Below the pieces are notes generated by a model. The model was not told the origin of the DNA. It worked only from the letters and a program-made list of their open reading frames with translations, and did not search any database. Of a stretch of DNA of 32,812 bases, positions 16,536-24,131 are shown piece by piece. Positions within the stretch are counted from its first letter, which is position 1. The number at the start of each line of letters is the position of its first letter. The position numbers were made by a program, and so were the translations under genes. The DNA is from Flemingiibacterium sp045649205 (GTDB taxonomy: Bacteria > Bacillota > Clostridia > Oscillospirales > CAG-272): the NCBI GenBank assembly GCA_045649205.1, contig JAZRPJ010000154.1, positions 1 through 32,812 on the forward strand, given 5' to 3'.

Positions 16536-16549
16536 ATATTCACCTACCT

Positions 16550-17740
16550 TCAATAAATTTCCTTTGGCAGCAGGATCTTATTCTGTGCTACCTCTTTGTC
16601 CTTGCCCACAACGGTAATGCCCCATTTGCCTTTTTCATAAAATTGCGGATTGTCGCCGATGCGTGCGTTCGCGTATATCGAGGCATTCTCTCCGATAATG
16701 GAATATCTGATCACCGAATGAGTTTCGATGACAGCCCCCGGCATTATAAAGCTGTTATACACCATGGCTCCTTTTTCAACAATGCATCCCGTGGAGATTA
16801 TTGAGTTGTGAACCTTTCCGTAAACCGTGCTGCCCTCGGCAATATAAGAATTTACGATTTCCGCATCGGGGGCGATGTAACTGCTGGGGTGTGCGTAATT
16901 TCTCGCATAAACGCGATTGCCTCCCTCCCTCATGTTGAGGATCGGATCCGGGCCGAGAATATCCATATTGGATTGCCACAAGCCGTCAATTGTACCAACG
17001 TCCTTCCAGTATCCGCCAAATTCATAGGCAAATAATCGGTTGTCGTCATTGAGCATTTTGGGGATAATATTTTTTCCAAAGTCGTTGCTTGAATCAGGGT
17101 CCTCATTGTCGGAGATCAAATATTCCCGCAGTTTATCATAACGGAATACATAAACACCCATTGAGGCTTTTGTACTTTTCGGCACTTTCGGCTTTTCTTC
17201 AAATTCAAATATTTTTCCGGAATCGTCTGTGTTCATAATACCGAAGCGTGATGCCTCATCAATGGGAACGTTGATTACCGCAATGGTACAGTCCGCATTG
17301 TTTTTTATGTGTTCGGTAATCATAAGTGAATAATCCATTTTGTAGACATGATCTCCAGACAGAATCAGGACATTTGTGGGATTATAGCGGTCGATAAATG
17401 AAATATTCTGAAATATTGCATTCGCCGTACCTCTATACCATTCTGAACTGGCACTCCTTGAATATGGCGATAGTATATGAATGCCTCCGTTTGTGCTGTT
17501 AAGACCCCATGGTGAGCCGTTGCCGATGTATTCGTTAAGCTGGAGCGGCTGATATTGCGTCAGTATCCCGACAGTATCTATTCCGGAGTTAACGCAATTT
17601 GAAAGGGGAAAATCTATAAGTCTGTATTTCCCGCCAAAGGGAACTGCCGGCTTCGCAGTGCTTTCTGTAAGTACCGTCAGCCTGCTGCCCTGACCTCCTG
17701 CCAAAATCATGGCGATACACTCTTTCTTCTTGAATCTCAT
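16550..17740 (-). CDS. glgC: Glucose-1-phosphate adenylyltransferase (ADP-glucose pyrophosphorylase)
   Basis: The 396-residue catalytic subunit makes ADP-glucose from ATP and glucose-1-phosphate, the committed step of glycogen synthesis. The start is ATG 17738-17740, preceded by TGGAGG; an ATG 12 bases further upstream lies inside this binding site. MILAGGQGSRL (residues about 11-21) is the nucleotide-binding loop, followed by AVPFGGKYRLIDFPLSNCVN. LSGDHVYKMDY carries the catalytic Asp, and FEEKPKVPKST the sugar-phosphate site. The C-terminal hexapeptide repeats form the beta-helix and allosteric domain. It is the first gene of the six-gene operon. Confidence 0.97.
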   Translation of the reverse strand: MRFKKKECIAMILAGGQGSRLTVLTESTAKPAVPFGGKYRLIDFPLSNCVNSGIDTVGILTQYQPLQLNEYIGNGSPWGLNSTNGGIHILSPYSRSASSEWYRGTANAIFQNISFIDRYNPTNVLILSGDHVYKMDYSLMITEHIKNNADCTIAVINVPIDEASRFGIMNTDDSGKIFEFEEKPKVPKSTKASMGVYVFRYDKLREYLISDNEDPDSSNDFGKNIIPKMLNDDNRLFAYEFGGYWKDVGTIDGLWQSNMDILGPDPILNMREGGNRVYARNYAHPSSYIAPDAEIVNSYIAEGSTVYGKVHNSIISTGCIVEKGAMVYNSFIMPGAVIETHSVIRYSIIGENASIYANARIGDNPQFYEKGKWGITVVGKDKEVAQNKILLPKEIY

Positions 17741-17766
17741 TGTAACCTCCATTCCGCCGACAGCGT

Positions 17767-17783
17767 TTGACTTTTTATGTCAA
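17767..17783. repeat. Inverted repeat upstream of glgC
   Basis: TTGAC (17767-17771) and GTCAA (17779-17783) are separated by 7 bases, between the glgC ribosome binding site and an AT-rich stretch that likely holds the operon promoter. It could be an operator or a short leader hairpin; the arms are too short to be sure. I saw no convincing -35/-10 pair for the operon. Confidence 0.3.
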
Positions 17784-17881
17784 CCTTCTGCGGCATTCAA
17801 ATATATTACCTTATTCTAATAATAACAAGAAAATATAGATTTATGCATATATAGCGAAATGTTTTTTAGATTGTGCATTAA

Positions 17882-17911
17882 AAAACAAAGGACTGACCTT
17901 TTGGTCAGTCC
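17882..17911 (-). terminator. Rho-independent terminator, minus strand
   Basis: A perfect 9-bp stem, GGACTGACC (17890-17898) with GGTCAGTCC (17903-17911), has a 4-base loop. On the minus strand it is followed by TTTGTTTTTT. It lies just past the metallo-hydrolase remnant and upstream of the glycogen operon, insulating glgC from read-through. Confidence 0.85.
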
Positions 17912-17942
17912 ATAATTAAAAGCATACAGCTTGATTCTATAC

Positions 17943-18209
17943 TTATATCCAAAATTCCTCTCCGTCATGGGCAACACAGCAGGTACAGGGCAATTCCTTG
18001 CAGAGATTTATAATATCAAGCTCGCCGATCCTATCCTCCCAGGGCTTGAAAACGTGGTTGAAAAGGAGCTTCTTCAGCGGGAGTGGTTTAAGTATAGGAA
18101 GAGCGCTTTCGGCTGAATAATGAGTACATTCACATACGCATAAGTCGATGGGCTTGTCGAAGGCTCTTACCGGGAAATCTCTGAAATCATCGCACAAACA
18201 TATGAAAAA
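17943..18209 (-). pseudogene. C-terminal fragment of a metallo-beta-lactamase-fold hydrolase
   Basis: About 89 codons end at TAA 17943-17945. The text IDLCVCECTHYSAESALPIL, then KLLFNHVFKPWED, then CCVAHDGEEFWI resembles the last third of RNase Z-like and other MBL-fold proteins: a strand plus acidic-His segment, an FNH motif, and a terminal AxDGxE strand. The metal-binding HxHxDH core is missing, and no start or ribosome binding site exists upstream, where the frame runs into the neighbouring terminator. The surviving reading frame has no internal stop, suggesting recent 5' deletion. The original terminator still follows it. Confidence 0.5.
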
Positions 18210-18276
18210 ACTCACCCTATAGGAGAGGTGGCGGCGCAGGCGACGGAAAGGGGAAGGGGCGAAAAGGGCAGTAAAA

Positions 18277-18303
18277 ACCACCGGCTTATTATTAGCCGGT
18301 GGT
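18277..18303 (-). terminator. Rho-independent terminator of the aminotransferase/oxidoreductase operon
   Basis: A 10-bp perfect stem, ACCACCGGCT (18277-18286) with AGCCGGTGGT (18294-18303), has a 7-base loop and is followed on the minus strand by TTTT. It starts 15 bases after the stop of the oxidoreductase gene. Confidence 0.85.
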
Positions 18304-18318
18304 CATGATTTTGTGGTT

Positions 18319-19365
18319 TTACGCCATTTTAATAGCAACGCCCTTGTTGCTGCTCATATAAGCGGCTTCGACAATTTTCTGTGAGAGAATAGCATCCTCG
18401 GCGGTTACGGGAACATCAGTGCCGTTTATGATGGCATCGCCGAAAGCGGTAATCTGCTTTGTGTACATATTTCCGCCCTCGCCCTTAAATTCGACGGCCT
18501 TTGTGCCACTTCTTACCTGGGCTGCATCATATGCCGCACCGTCGTCGGCCTTGCGGTATACCATAGTGCCGAATTCGCTTTGAGCGATGGTCTGTTCAGC
18601 TATAAGACTGCCCTTTGTTCCGTAGAATTCAAGCTTACAGAGAACAGCATCATCGGGAAGATTGAAGTTAGCCTCAACATATGCTGTCGCACCGTTTTCC
18701 ATACGCATCAGTACCGAGCCCGCATCCTCTACGGGATACTTGAATACCTGGTTTCCAACCATGCCGGAAACAGCGGTTACTTCGAGTCCGGTGATGTGTC
18801 TGATAAGGTCGATACAGTGCACACCCATGTCCATGAGTGCGCCTCCTCCGGAAAGATTGGGGTTCTGACGCCATACGCCTTCCTGCTCGGGATACCAGCA
18901 ACTGAACTGTGCTCTGGCGGAAACAATTTCGCCAAGCTCGCCTTTTGCTATAATTTCCTTCATCTGCTGATGAACGTTGTGGAATCTGATAACAAATCCG
19001 ACACCCAGCTTTATATTTGGCGCCTTGCATGCATCGACGATTTCTTCCGCCTCGGGAACCGTAAGACCTACGGGCTTTTCGAGAAGAATGTGCTTACCTG
19101 CCTTTGCAGCGGCGAGAGCCTGCTCCTTGTGACAGAAAACGGGAGAAGCGATATAGACAGCTTCAATCTCATCTACTGCAAGAAGTGATTCGACATCTGT
19201 GAAAGAATATTTTGCGTTGTACTTTTCCTGGCATTTCTTTGCGAATTCGGGATTAACGTCCATTACTGCAATAAGTTCTGCGTTTTCGGCGAGCATCATG
19301 CCGGGAAGTGTTCTTCTGTCAGCAATTCCGCCGCAGCCGATAACGCCCCATTTTACTTTACGCAT
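18319..19365 (-). CDS. Gfo/Idh/MocA family NAD(P)-dependent oxidoreductase
   Basis: The start is ATG 19363-19365, with AAGGAG about 6 bases upstream. The open frame continues 59 codons further into the preceding gene but lacks homology there. The 348-residue protein opens with KWGVIGCGGIADR, a Rossmann dinucleotide fold. LLEKPVGLT near residue 95 carries the EKP motif with the catalytic Lys. GGGALMDMGVHCIDLIRH supplies the Asp/His pair of the substrate domain. Family members oxidise or reduce a sugar or inositol hydroxyl. It is the last gene of an operon, 10 bases after a DegT-type aminotransferase, a pairing common in routes that interconvert keto- and amino-sugars or amino-cyclitols. Substrate is unknown. 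Confidence 0.93.
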   Translation of the reverse strand: MRKVKWGVIGCGGIADRRTLPGMMLAENAELIAVMDVNPEFAKKCQEKYNAKYSFTDVESLLAVDEIEAVYIASPVFCHKEQALAAAKAGKHILLEKPVGLTVPEAEEIVDACKAPNIKLGVGFVIRFHNVHQQMKEIIAKGELGEIVSARAQFSCWYPEQEGVWRQNPNLSGGGALMDMGVHCIDLIRHITGLEVTAVSGMVGNQVFKYPVEDAGSVLMRMENGATAYVEANFNLPDDAVLCKLEFYGTKGSLIAEQTIAQSEFGTMVYRKADDGAAYDAAQVRSGTKAVEFKGEGGNMYTKQITAFGDAIINGTDVPVTAEDAILSQKIVEAAYMSSNKGVAIKMA

Positions 19366-19375
19366 AAACTTCTCC

Positions 19376-20680
19376 TTATTCGCCGCGCTGCATTTCTGCA
19401 ACGGTTTCAAGAATTGCATCAGCCATAAATTCGAGCTGTTCGTCGGTAAGACCGTAGAGGGGAAGATGTGTGAAGCGGTGGTAGAAATGCTCCTCGCATA
19501 CGGGGCAGGTCTTTCCGATCTCGTCGGAATCGTAGCCTGCATCTTCGACTACCTTGAAGCGGTAGAGGGGACCGAAATGAGGAATATTGGTAACGCCCTT
19601 TTCCTCGAGCTTCTTCTTGAATACCTGAATATCGCCGCCTGCCTTTGCGGGATCGATCTGAATGAGGTAGAGGTGATATGTACTCTTGATCTCGTCGGTG
19701 TCGAGAGGCTGAGGAATGATAGCATCACATACGGAAAGACGCTTGTTTAAGTATTCAGCGGCTTTGCGGCGTTCCTCGATGATTTTGTCGATTCTTTCGA
19801 TCTGTCTTGAAAGACCGAGAGTCTGGATCTCGGTTGTGGAGCTGTTGGTTGCCGCAACGAAAGGCTCATCCTTTCCTTTAATTGCGGTGATATTGTAGAG
19901 CCAATCCTTAACGGGAGTATTGAAATCAACACCGAGGAATCGTGCGCGCTTCATTTCAGAAGCATAACCGGGGATGGAGGTTGTAGCGATACCTCCCTCG
20001 CCGAAGGAGGTGATGTTCTTAACTTCATGGAAGCTGAAGGAAGCGAAATCACCGATAGTACCGATGCGGCGGCCCTTGTACATTGCACCGAAGGCGTGAG
20101 CGGCATCCTCAAGAACAACGATGTTGTGTTCCTTTGCAAGCTTCATGATGGGATCCATGTCAACGGGGTAACCGCCGATATGGACGGGGACGATAACCTT
20201 TGTTTTAGGGGTGATCTTTCTTGCAACGTCAGCGGGATCCATGTTCATGGTGCGGGGGTCAACGTCGGCGAATACAAGCTTTGCACCGATGGAAAGGGGA
20301 TATACCATGGTTGCAACGAAGGTGATGGCAGGAACGATAACCTCGTCGCCTGCTTTTACCCCTGCGTACTTGTGAGCCATTTCAAAGCCTGCGGTGCAGT
20401 TGGTAAGGAAGGTGCAGGAATCTGTGCCGAGGTACTCGTTGCAAGCCTTTTCCGCTTCTTCTACCTTTGAGCCGAGGCTGAGTTTTCCCGGAGGTGTAGA
20501 GATCTCGCTGAGCTTCTTTACCTGTTCCCATACAGCTACGAGAGCATCGTCGTATTCCTTACCCTCACCCTGCATGAGGAATCTGATCATTTCCATGAGG
20601 TCAGCGGCGTTGTAGTTTTCGCCCACTGCTGCCCACGGTACTTTGGTCTCACCTGTGTTGTATCTGAAATCTGATGGCAT
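19376..20680 (-). CDS. DegT/DnrJ/EryC1/StrS family PLP aminotransferase
   Basis: The 434-residue enzyme has AAGGAG upstream of ATG 20680. TFLTNCTAGFEMAHKYAGVK binds the cofactor phosphate. VIVPAITFVATMVYPLSIGA and VVLEDAAHAFGAMYKGRRIG are family landmarks, and SFHEVKNITSFGEGG contains the Schiff-base Lys. TFVAT and EDAAHAFG are diagnostic of sugar/cyclitol aminotransferases acting on keto-sugars. At about 434 residues it is somewhat longer than the usual 370-400, owing to an N-terminal extension (VPWAAVGENYNAADLMEMI), a form seen in AHBA/inosamine-type members. It sits between a ConA-like protein gene and the Gfo/Idh oxidoreductase. The direction (synthesis or catabolism) cannot be read from sequence. 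Confidence 0.93.
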   Translation of the reverse strand: MPSDFRYNTGETKVPWAAVGENYNAADLMEMIRFLMQGEGKEYDDALVAVWEQVKKLSEISTPPGKLSLGSKVEEAEKACNEYLGTDSCTFLTNCTAGFEMAHKYAGVKAGDEVIVPAITFVATMVYPLSIGAKLVFADVDPRTMNMDPADVARKITPKTKVIVPVHIGGYPVDMDPIMKLAKEHNIVVLEDAAHAFGAMYKGRRIGTIGDFASFSFHEVKNITSFGEGGIATTSIPGYASEMKRARFLGVDFNTPVKDWLYNITAIKGKDEPFVAATNSSTTEIQTLGLSRQIERIDKIIEERRKAAEYLNKRLSVCDAIIPQPLDTDEIKSTYHLYLIQIDPAKAGGDIQVFKKKLEEKGVTNIPHFGPLYRFKVVEDAGYDSDEIGKTCPVCEEHFYHRFTHLPLYGLTDEQLEFMADAILETVAEMQRGE

Positions 20681-20711
20681 TTTCGTTTCTCCTTTATGTA
20701 ATTATTTTAAA

Positions 20712-21338
20712 TTAAAATTCCGGGTCATAGGTCTGGGGAAATTCTTCCCAGGCTATTTTCTGAATGACGATATCCCTTATCTTCAGCTTGGTGCAGTATG
20801 GAGAGAAGCCGAAATATCCTCCGCGTAAAGGATCAGGATCTATAACCTCGCTGACAAGAACATCGTCAACGGTCATGAAGGAATGACCGTTTATGGAACC
20901 GCATCTGATGGTAACTTCTTCGCCGGGAGTATACTTATAGAGAGTTGTGGTGGCGTTAAGGCATGATTTTCCGTTACGCTCGATTCCGCTTTTATGCTCA
21001 TACCAGCCGTTGAGTCCGCAGACATAGGATTCACCGAGATAGTCTGTCTTTTCATCCCACTCCGCACAGAAAACCGCGTTGAGATCTCTTGTCGCCGGAA
21101 GCACGGTGGATACTTTAAAGGTCATCATTGTACCGTCTTCGTAGGAATCTTTGGTGAAGAGGATACCGCCCTTATTTCCTCGCTCCGCTCCGATAAGGCA
21201 CCCGCCTTTGTATTCCCATTCTCCACCCTTTACATCAAAGTAGTTTTTCCAGTTTTCATCGGGAGAATACTTGAATAAAACGGGAGAATCCTCGATGTTT
21301 ATTTTCTTGCCGAGCAGGTGAAGTTCTGCCATTTTCAA
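20712..21338 (-). CDS. ConA-like beta-sandwich protein (DUF1961/DUF1080-like)
   Basis: The likely start is TTG 21336-21338, because AGGAGGTG at 21346-21353 is 7 bases away; ATG 21330-21332 is the alternative. The 208-residue product has no signal peptide and is almost entirely beta: GEWEYKGGCLIGAERGNKGG, DGTMMTFKVSTVLP, EVTIRCGSINGHSFMTVDD and GGYFGFSPYCTKLKIRDIVI. This is the strand order of laminin-G/concanavalin-like folds that often accompany sugar catabolic genes. No catalytic residue can be assigned. It is the first gene of the three-gene operon. Its presence with the aminotransferase and oxidoreductase suggests it handles or binds the same carbohydrate. Confidence 0.75.
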   Translation of the reverse strand: MKMAELHLLGKKINIEDSPVLFKYSPDENWKNYFDVKGGEWEYKGGCLIGAERGNKGGILFTKDSYEDGTMMTFKVSTVLPATRDLNAVFCAEWDEKTDYLGESYVCGLNGWYEHKSGIERNGKSCLNATTTLYKYTPGEEVTIRCGSINGHSFMTVDDVLVSEVIDPDPLRGGYFGFSPYCTKLKIRDIVIQKIAWEEFPQTYDPEF

Positions 21339-21391
21339 AATAATTCACCTCCTATTACTTTTTAAAATCAGGGTTTTGTCTATCTACTTAT

Positions 21392-21420
21392 ATTATAACA
21401 ACATATCTTACCAAATGCAA
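21392..21420 (-). promoter_or_regulatory. Sigma-A promoter of the ConA-like/aminotransferase/oxidoreductase operon
   Basis: On the minus strand, TTGCAT (21415-21420) and a perfect TATAAT (21392-21397) are 17 bases apart. Transcription would start near 21385, about 47 bases before the first gene. Confidence 0.8.
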
Positions 21421-21440
21421 GGAGATTATTATTCTTTGAA

Positions 21441-21463
21441 GGAAACATATAAAAATAGTTTCC
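21441..21463. promoter_or_regulatory. Palindrome between the divergent promoters, candidate operator
   Basis: GGAAACaTA (21441-21449) is mirrored by TAgTTTCC (21456-21463), giving an imperfect dyad about 23 bases long centred near 21452. It lies upstream of both -35 boxes. Its size and place fit the binding site of a dimeric regulator, most likely the adjacent GntR/LacI hybrid, acting on one or both promoters. Confidence 0.5.
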
Positions 21464-21481
21464 TCTTTTTGCTTAAAATTC

Positions 21482-21511
21482 TTGACAATGTCTATTCGTC
21501 CATGTTATAAT
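21482..21511 (+). promoter_or_regulatory. Sigma-A promoter of the regulator gene
   Basis: A perfect TTGACA (21482-21487) and a perfect TATAAT (21506-21511) have an 18-base spacer, some 36 bases before the start codon. Confidence 0.85.
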
Positions 21512-21513
21512 TT

Positions 21514-21531
21514 AACTATAGTTTATAGTTT
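21514..21531. promoter_or_regulatory. Candidate autoregulatory operator
   Basis: AACTATAGTT (21514-21523) is a perfect 10-base palindrome, followed by an overlapping repeat TATAGTTT. It covers the predicted transcription start of the regulator gene, the usual position of a repressor site. Confidence 0.45.
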
Positions 21532-21546
21532 GATGAGGGATTAAAA

Positions 21547-22683
21547 GTGAAACGTGTTGACAGCTTATTCGAAACCGTAGAAAGGGATATTCTTTGCGGG
21601 AAATACGGTGAATCGGGAGGAAAATTTTTCGATATAAGAACCTTTTCAAAAGAATTTCACTGTTCTCTGCGTGTGGCGGTAGAGCTGTTCCACAAATTAG
21701 AGTCCGTGAATCTTCTCAGACTGCACGGCAAGCAATATTATGTTACAACGGGATACTGCTCGCCAACCTCTCCCTATGGCACCGAGATATCAAAATCAAA
21801 AGAAAATGTTTTTGGTGTCCTCATAAACGATACGGCAAATCCTTTTCTCGGTGAACTTATAAACTGCCTTTGCGATGCCGCTTACAAAAACGGGGCAAAG
21901 CTGCTGATTTCCAGCAGCAACGGGAATCAAGAGCAGGAAGAAGACATAATGGAGATGTTTCTCCGGCATGGATGCCGCGGCGTTTTCATTTGTGTTCAAA
22001 TTTCAAAATTCAAGCAGACATATTATGAGAGATATCCCCTGCCGCTTGTGACTCTTGCGGATTACGCCGATTTCACAAATAGCGATATGGTACTTGTGGA
22101 CAATTACCAGGCCGGAAAGCAGGTGGCAAAGCATCTTGTGGACTGTGGATGCAGATCCTTTGCCTACATAACCACCGAGGATTATATTGATTTTGACCGA
22201 CGTCTTGACGGATACAGAGATCATCTTAATGGCGGCGGATACATACTGAAGGGTGAAAACATCAGTATACTTTCATCTGCCCACAAAGCTTCTCATTTAC
22301 GGGAGCTTTCATGGTTTATAAATAATATGCTGAATGAAGCTGCAGCGAAGGCTGATCAGCTTCCTCTCGGCATTTTCTGCTTTCACGACCTGATTGCCGT
22401 TGATGTGCAGAGGATGATAAAAGGGTTCCGTTCAAAAAGGCGTGCAAAGCTGATCATTCCGGATGATATCATGATTGTAGGATTTGACAATCTTCCCATA
22501 TCTTCTCATGTATCGCCGCCGCTTACCACCGTTTCATACCAGTGCTTCAACCTTGCAAACAAGGCGTATTCAATTATGCTTGACTATGTAAATAACCCGG
22601 GACACAAAACCGGTATATACGAGGTGCCCTTTGCATTCACTATAAGAGATACCACAAAAAAGAAGCGCGGAGAATCCATTTGA
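21547..22683 (+). CDS. GntR/LacI hybrid transcriptional regulator (AraR-like)
   Basis: The 378-residue protein starts at GTG 21547 behind GAGGG. Residues about 1-70 form a GntR-type winged helix (FETVERDILCGKYGESGGKF, then FHCSLRVAVELFHKLESVNL). From about 85 a LacI/GalR-type periplasmic-binding-like domain follows: VFGVLINDTANPFLGELINC, RGVFICVQI, DNYQAGKQVAKHLVDCGCRS, IMIVGFDNLPISSHVSPPLT. This pairing is that of B. subtilis AraR, which releases DNA upon binding its sugar. Several usual GntR contact residues deviate from consensus, so DNA specificity cannot be transferred. Divergent orientation and palindromes in the shared promoter region argue that it controls itself and the minus-strand operon. 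Confidence 0.92.
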   Translation: MKRVDSLFETVERDILCGKYGESGGKFFDIRTFSKEFHCSLRVAVELFHKLESVNLLRLHGKQYYVTTGYCSPTSPYGTEISKSKENVFGVLINDTANPFLGELINCLCDAAYKNGAKLLISSSNGNQEQEEDIMEMFLRHGCRGVFICVQISKFKQTYYERYPLPLVTLADYADFTNSDMVLVDNYQAGKQVAKHLVDCGCRSFAYITTEDYIDFDRRLDGYRDHLNGGGYILKGENISILSSAHKASHLRELSWFINNMLNEAAAKADQLPLGIFCFHDLIAVDVQRMIKGFRSKRRAKLIIPDDIMIVGFDNLPISSHVSPPLTTVSYQCFNLANKAYSIMLDYVNNPGHKTGIYEVPFAFTIRDTTKKKRGESI

Positions 22684-22699
22684 TTTTTTTCGGGGAATA

Positions 22700-22728
22700 T
22701 TGCATTTTTTGAGAATTTGTGATATAAT
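22700..22728 (+). promoter_or_regulatory. Sigma-A promoter of the SPFH/zinc-ribbon/TPM operon
   Basis: TTGCAT (22700-22705) and a perfect TATAAT (22723-22728) have a 17-base spacer. A small inverted repeat, TAGGC (22734-22738) with GCCTA (22745-22749), overlaps the predicted start of transcription and might be an operator. Confidence 0.75.
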
Positions 22729-22802
22729 GTGAGTAGGCAGGTAAGCCTATAAATTAATCTGTAGTCATATTTTTACTAAATATTTGATCGGGAGGAAAAC
22801 TT

Positions 22803-24116
22803 ATGGGACTTATTAAAGCAGGAATCGGTGCCCTTGGCGGCGCATTGGCAGATCAGTGGAAGGAATTTTTCTACTGTGAATCTATCCCAAACGATGTTAT
22901 GATGACAAAGGGTCAGAAACGTGTATCCGGACGTTCGTCAAACACAAAAGCCAGCGATAACATTATTTCAAACGGTTCAGGCATAGCTGTTGCTGACGGT
23001 CAGTGCATGATCATAGTTGATCAGGGAAGGGTGGTTGAGGTTTGTGCCGAGCCCGGTGAGTTTACCTATGACGCCTCATCTGAACCCAGCATTTTTGCAG
23101 GATCATTGGGGCAAAGTATCCTTGAGTCTTTCAAAACCATAGGTAAACGCTTTACTTACGGCGGTGATACTGGAAAAGACCAGCGTGTCTATTATTTCAA
23201 TACCAAGGAGCTTATCGACAATAAATTCGGTACTGCCAATCCCGTTCCGTTCCGTGTGGTGGATTCCAAAATCGGACTTGACGTGGATGTTTCCCTCAGA
23301 TGCTGCGGCGTATACTCCTATAAAATTGCAGACCCCATTCTGTTCTATACCAATGTCTGCGGAAATGTGGAAAGCGAATATCTGCGCGAAGAGATCGAAG
23401 GTCAGCTGAAAACCGAGTTTATATCCGCGCTTCAGCCCGCCCTTGCACGGCTTTCGGATATGGAGCTTCGCCCCAATCAGATAATATCCCATAATACTGA
23501 TTTGGAAGCGGCTATGAATACTGCTCTGTCTGAAAAATGGGGGGCGACACGCGGACTTAAGATCGTAAGCATAGCTCTCGGTTCGGTAACTCTCCCCGAG
23601 GAAGATGCTGATATGATAAAGCAGCTTCAGAAGGCGGCGGTAATGCGTGACCCCACCATGGCGGCGGCAACTCTTGTGGGAGCACAGGCAGACGCTATGC
23701 GTGCGGCGGCAGCCAACGAAGGCGGCGCAATGAACGGATTCGTTGGCATGGGTATGGCTATGAATGCCGGCGGAATGAATCCGCAGAATCTGTATGCCAT
23801 GGGACAGCAGCCGAAGAATGCGCAGCCTGCACCGAGCGGCAACGCGGCGAATACTTGGAAATGCTCCTGCGGTGCTTCTTGCACGGGTAAATTCTGTCCC
23901 GAATGTGGAGCAAAAAAGCCAGAACAGAAGGGATGGAGCTGCTCCTGCGGAGCGGTTAACCAGGGCAAATTCTGCCCGGAATGCGGAGCGAAAAAGCCTG
24001 CAGGCGAGCCTTTATACCGCTGTGACAAATGCGGATGGACTCCCGAAGATCCCCGTAATCCTCCAAAATTCTGCCCCGAGTGCGGAGATGTATTTGACGA
24101 CAGCGACAAAAAGTAA
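22803..24116 (+). CDS. SPFH (stomatin/band 7-like) protein with three C-terminal zinc ribbons
   Basis: The 437-residue protein starts at ATG 22803 with GGGAGG upstream. Residues about 1-300 are an SPFH domain of the kind once annotated as virion core protein (YdjI-like): QWKEFFYCESIPNDVMM, AVADGQCMIIVDQGRVVEVC, FTYDASSEPSIF, VSLRCCGVYSYKIADPILFY. There is no transmembrane helix, only a Gly/Ala-rich amphipathic N-terminus, so membrane contact would be peripheral or through partners. An Ala/Met/Gly-rich linker leads to three CxC/CxxC zinc ribbons (CSCGA...CPECGAKKP twice, then CDKCGW...CPECGDVF). In Bacillus the relative belongs to the ydjFGHI operon tied to a PspA-type membrane stress response. 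Here the next two genes match ydjG and ydjH types. Confidence 0.9.
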   Translation: MGLIKAGIGALGGALADQWKEFFYCESIPNDVMMTKGQKRVSGRSSNTKASDNIISNGSGIAVADGQCMIIVDQGRVVEVCAEPGEFTYDASSEPSIFAGSLGQSILESFKTIGKRFTYGGDTGKDQRVYYFNTKELIDNKFGTANPVPFRVVDSKIGLDVDVSLRCCGVYSYKIADPILFYTNVCGNVESEYLREEIEGQLKTEFISALQPALARLSDMELRPNQIISHNTDLEAAMNTALSEKWGATRGLKIVSIALGSVTLPEEDADMIKQLQKAAVMRDPTMAAATLVGAQADAMRAAAANEGGAMNGFVGMGMAMNAGGMNPQNLYAMGQQPKNAQPAPSGNAANTWKCSCGASCTGKFCPECGAKKPEQKGWSCSCGAVNQGKFCPECGAKKPAGEPLYRCDKCGWTPEDPRNPPKFCPECGDVFDDSDKK

Positions 24117-24131
24117 CCGAGGTGGGGCGTT

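Noticed and set aside
17741..17752. Upstream ATG giving glgC four extra residues
   Set aside because: That ATG is part of the ATGGAGG ribosome binding site of the ATG at 17740.
19366..19542. N-terminal extension of the Gfo/Idh oxidoreductase by 59 codons
   Set aside because: The extension overlaps the aminotransferase 3' end in another frame, while AAGGAG and the Rossmann start define ATG 19365.
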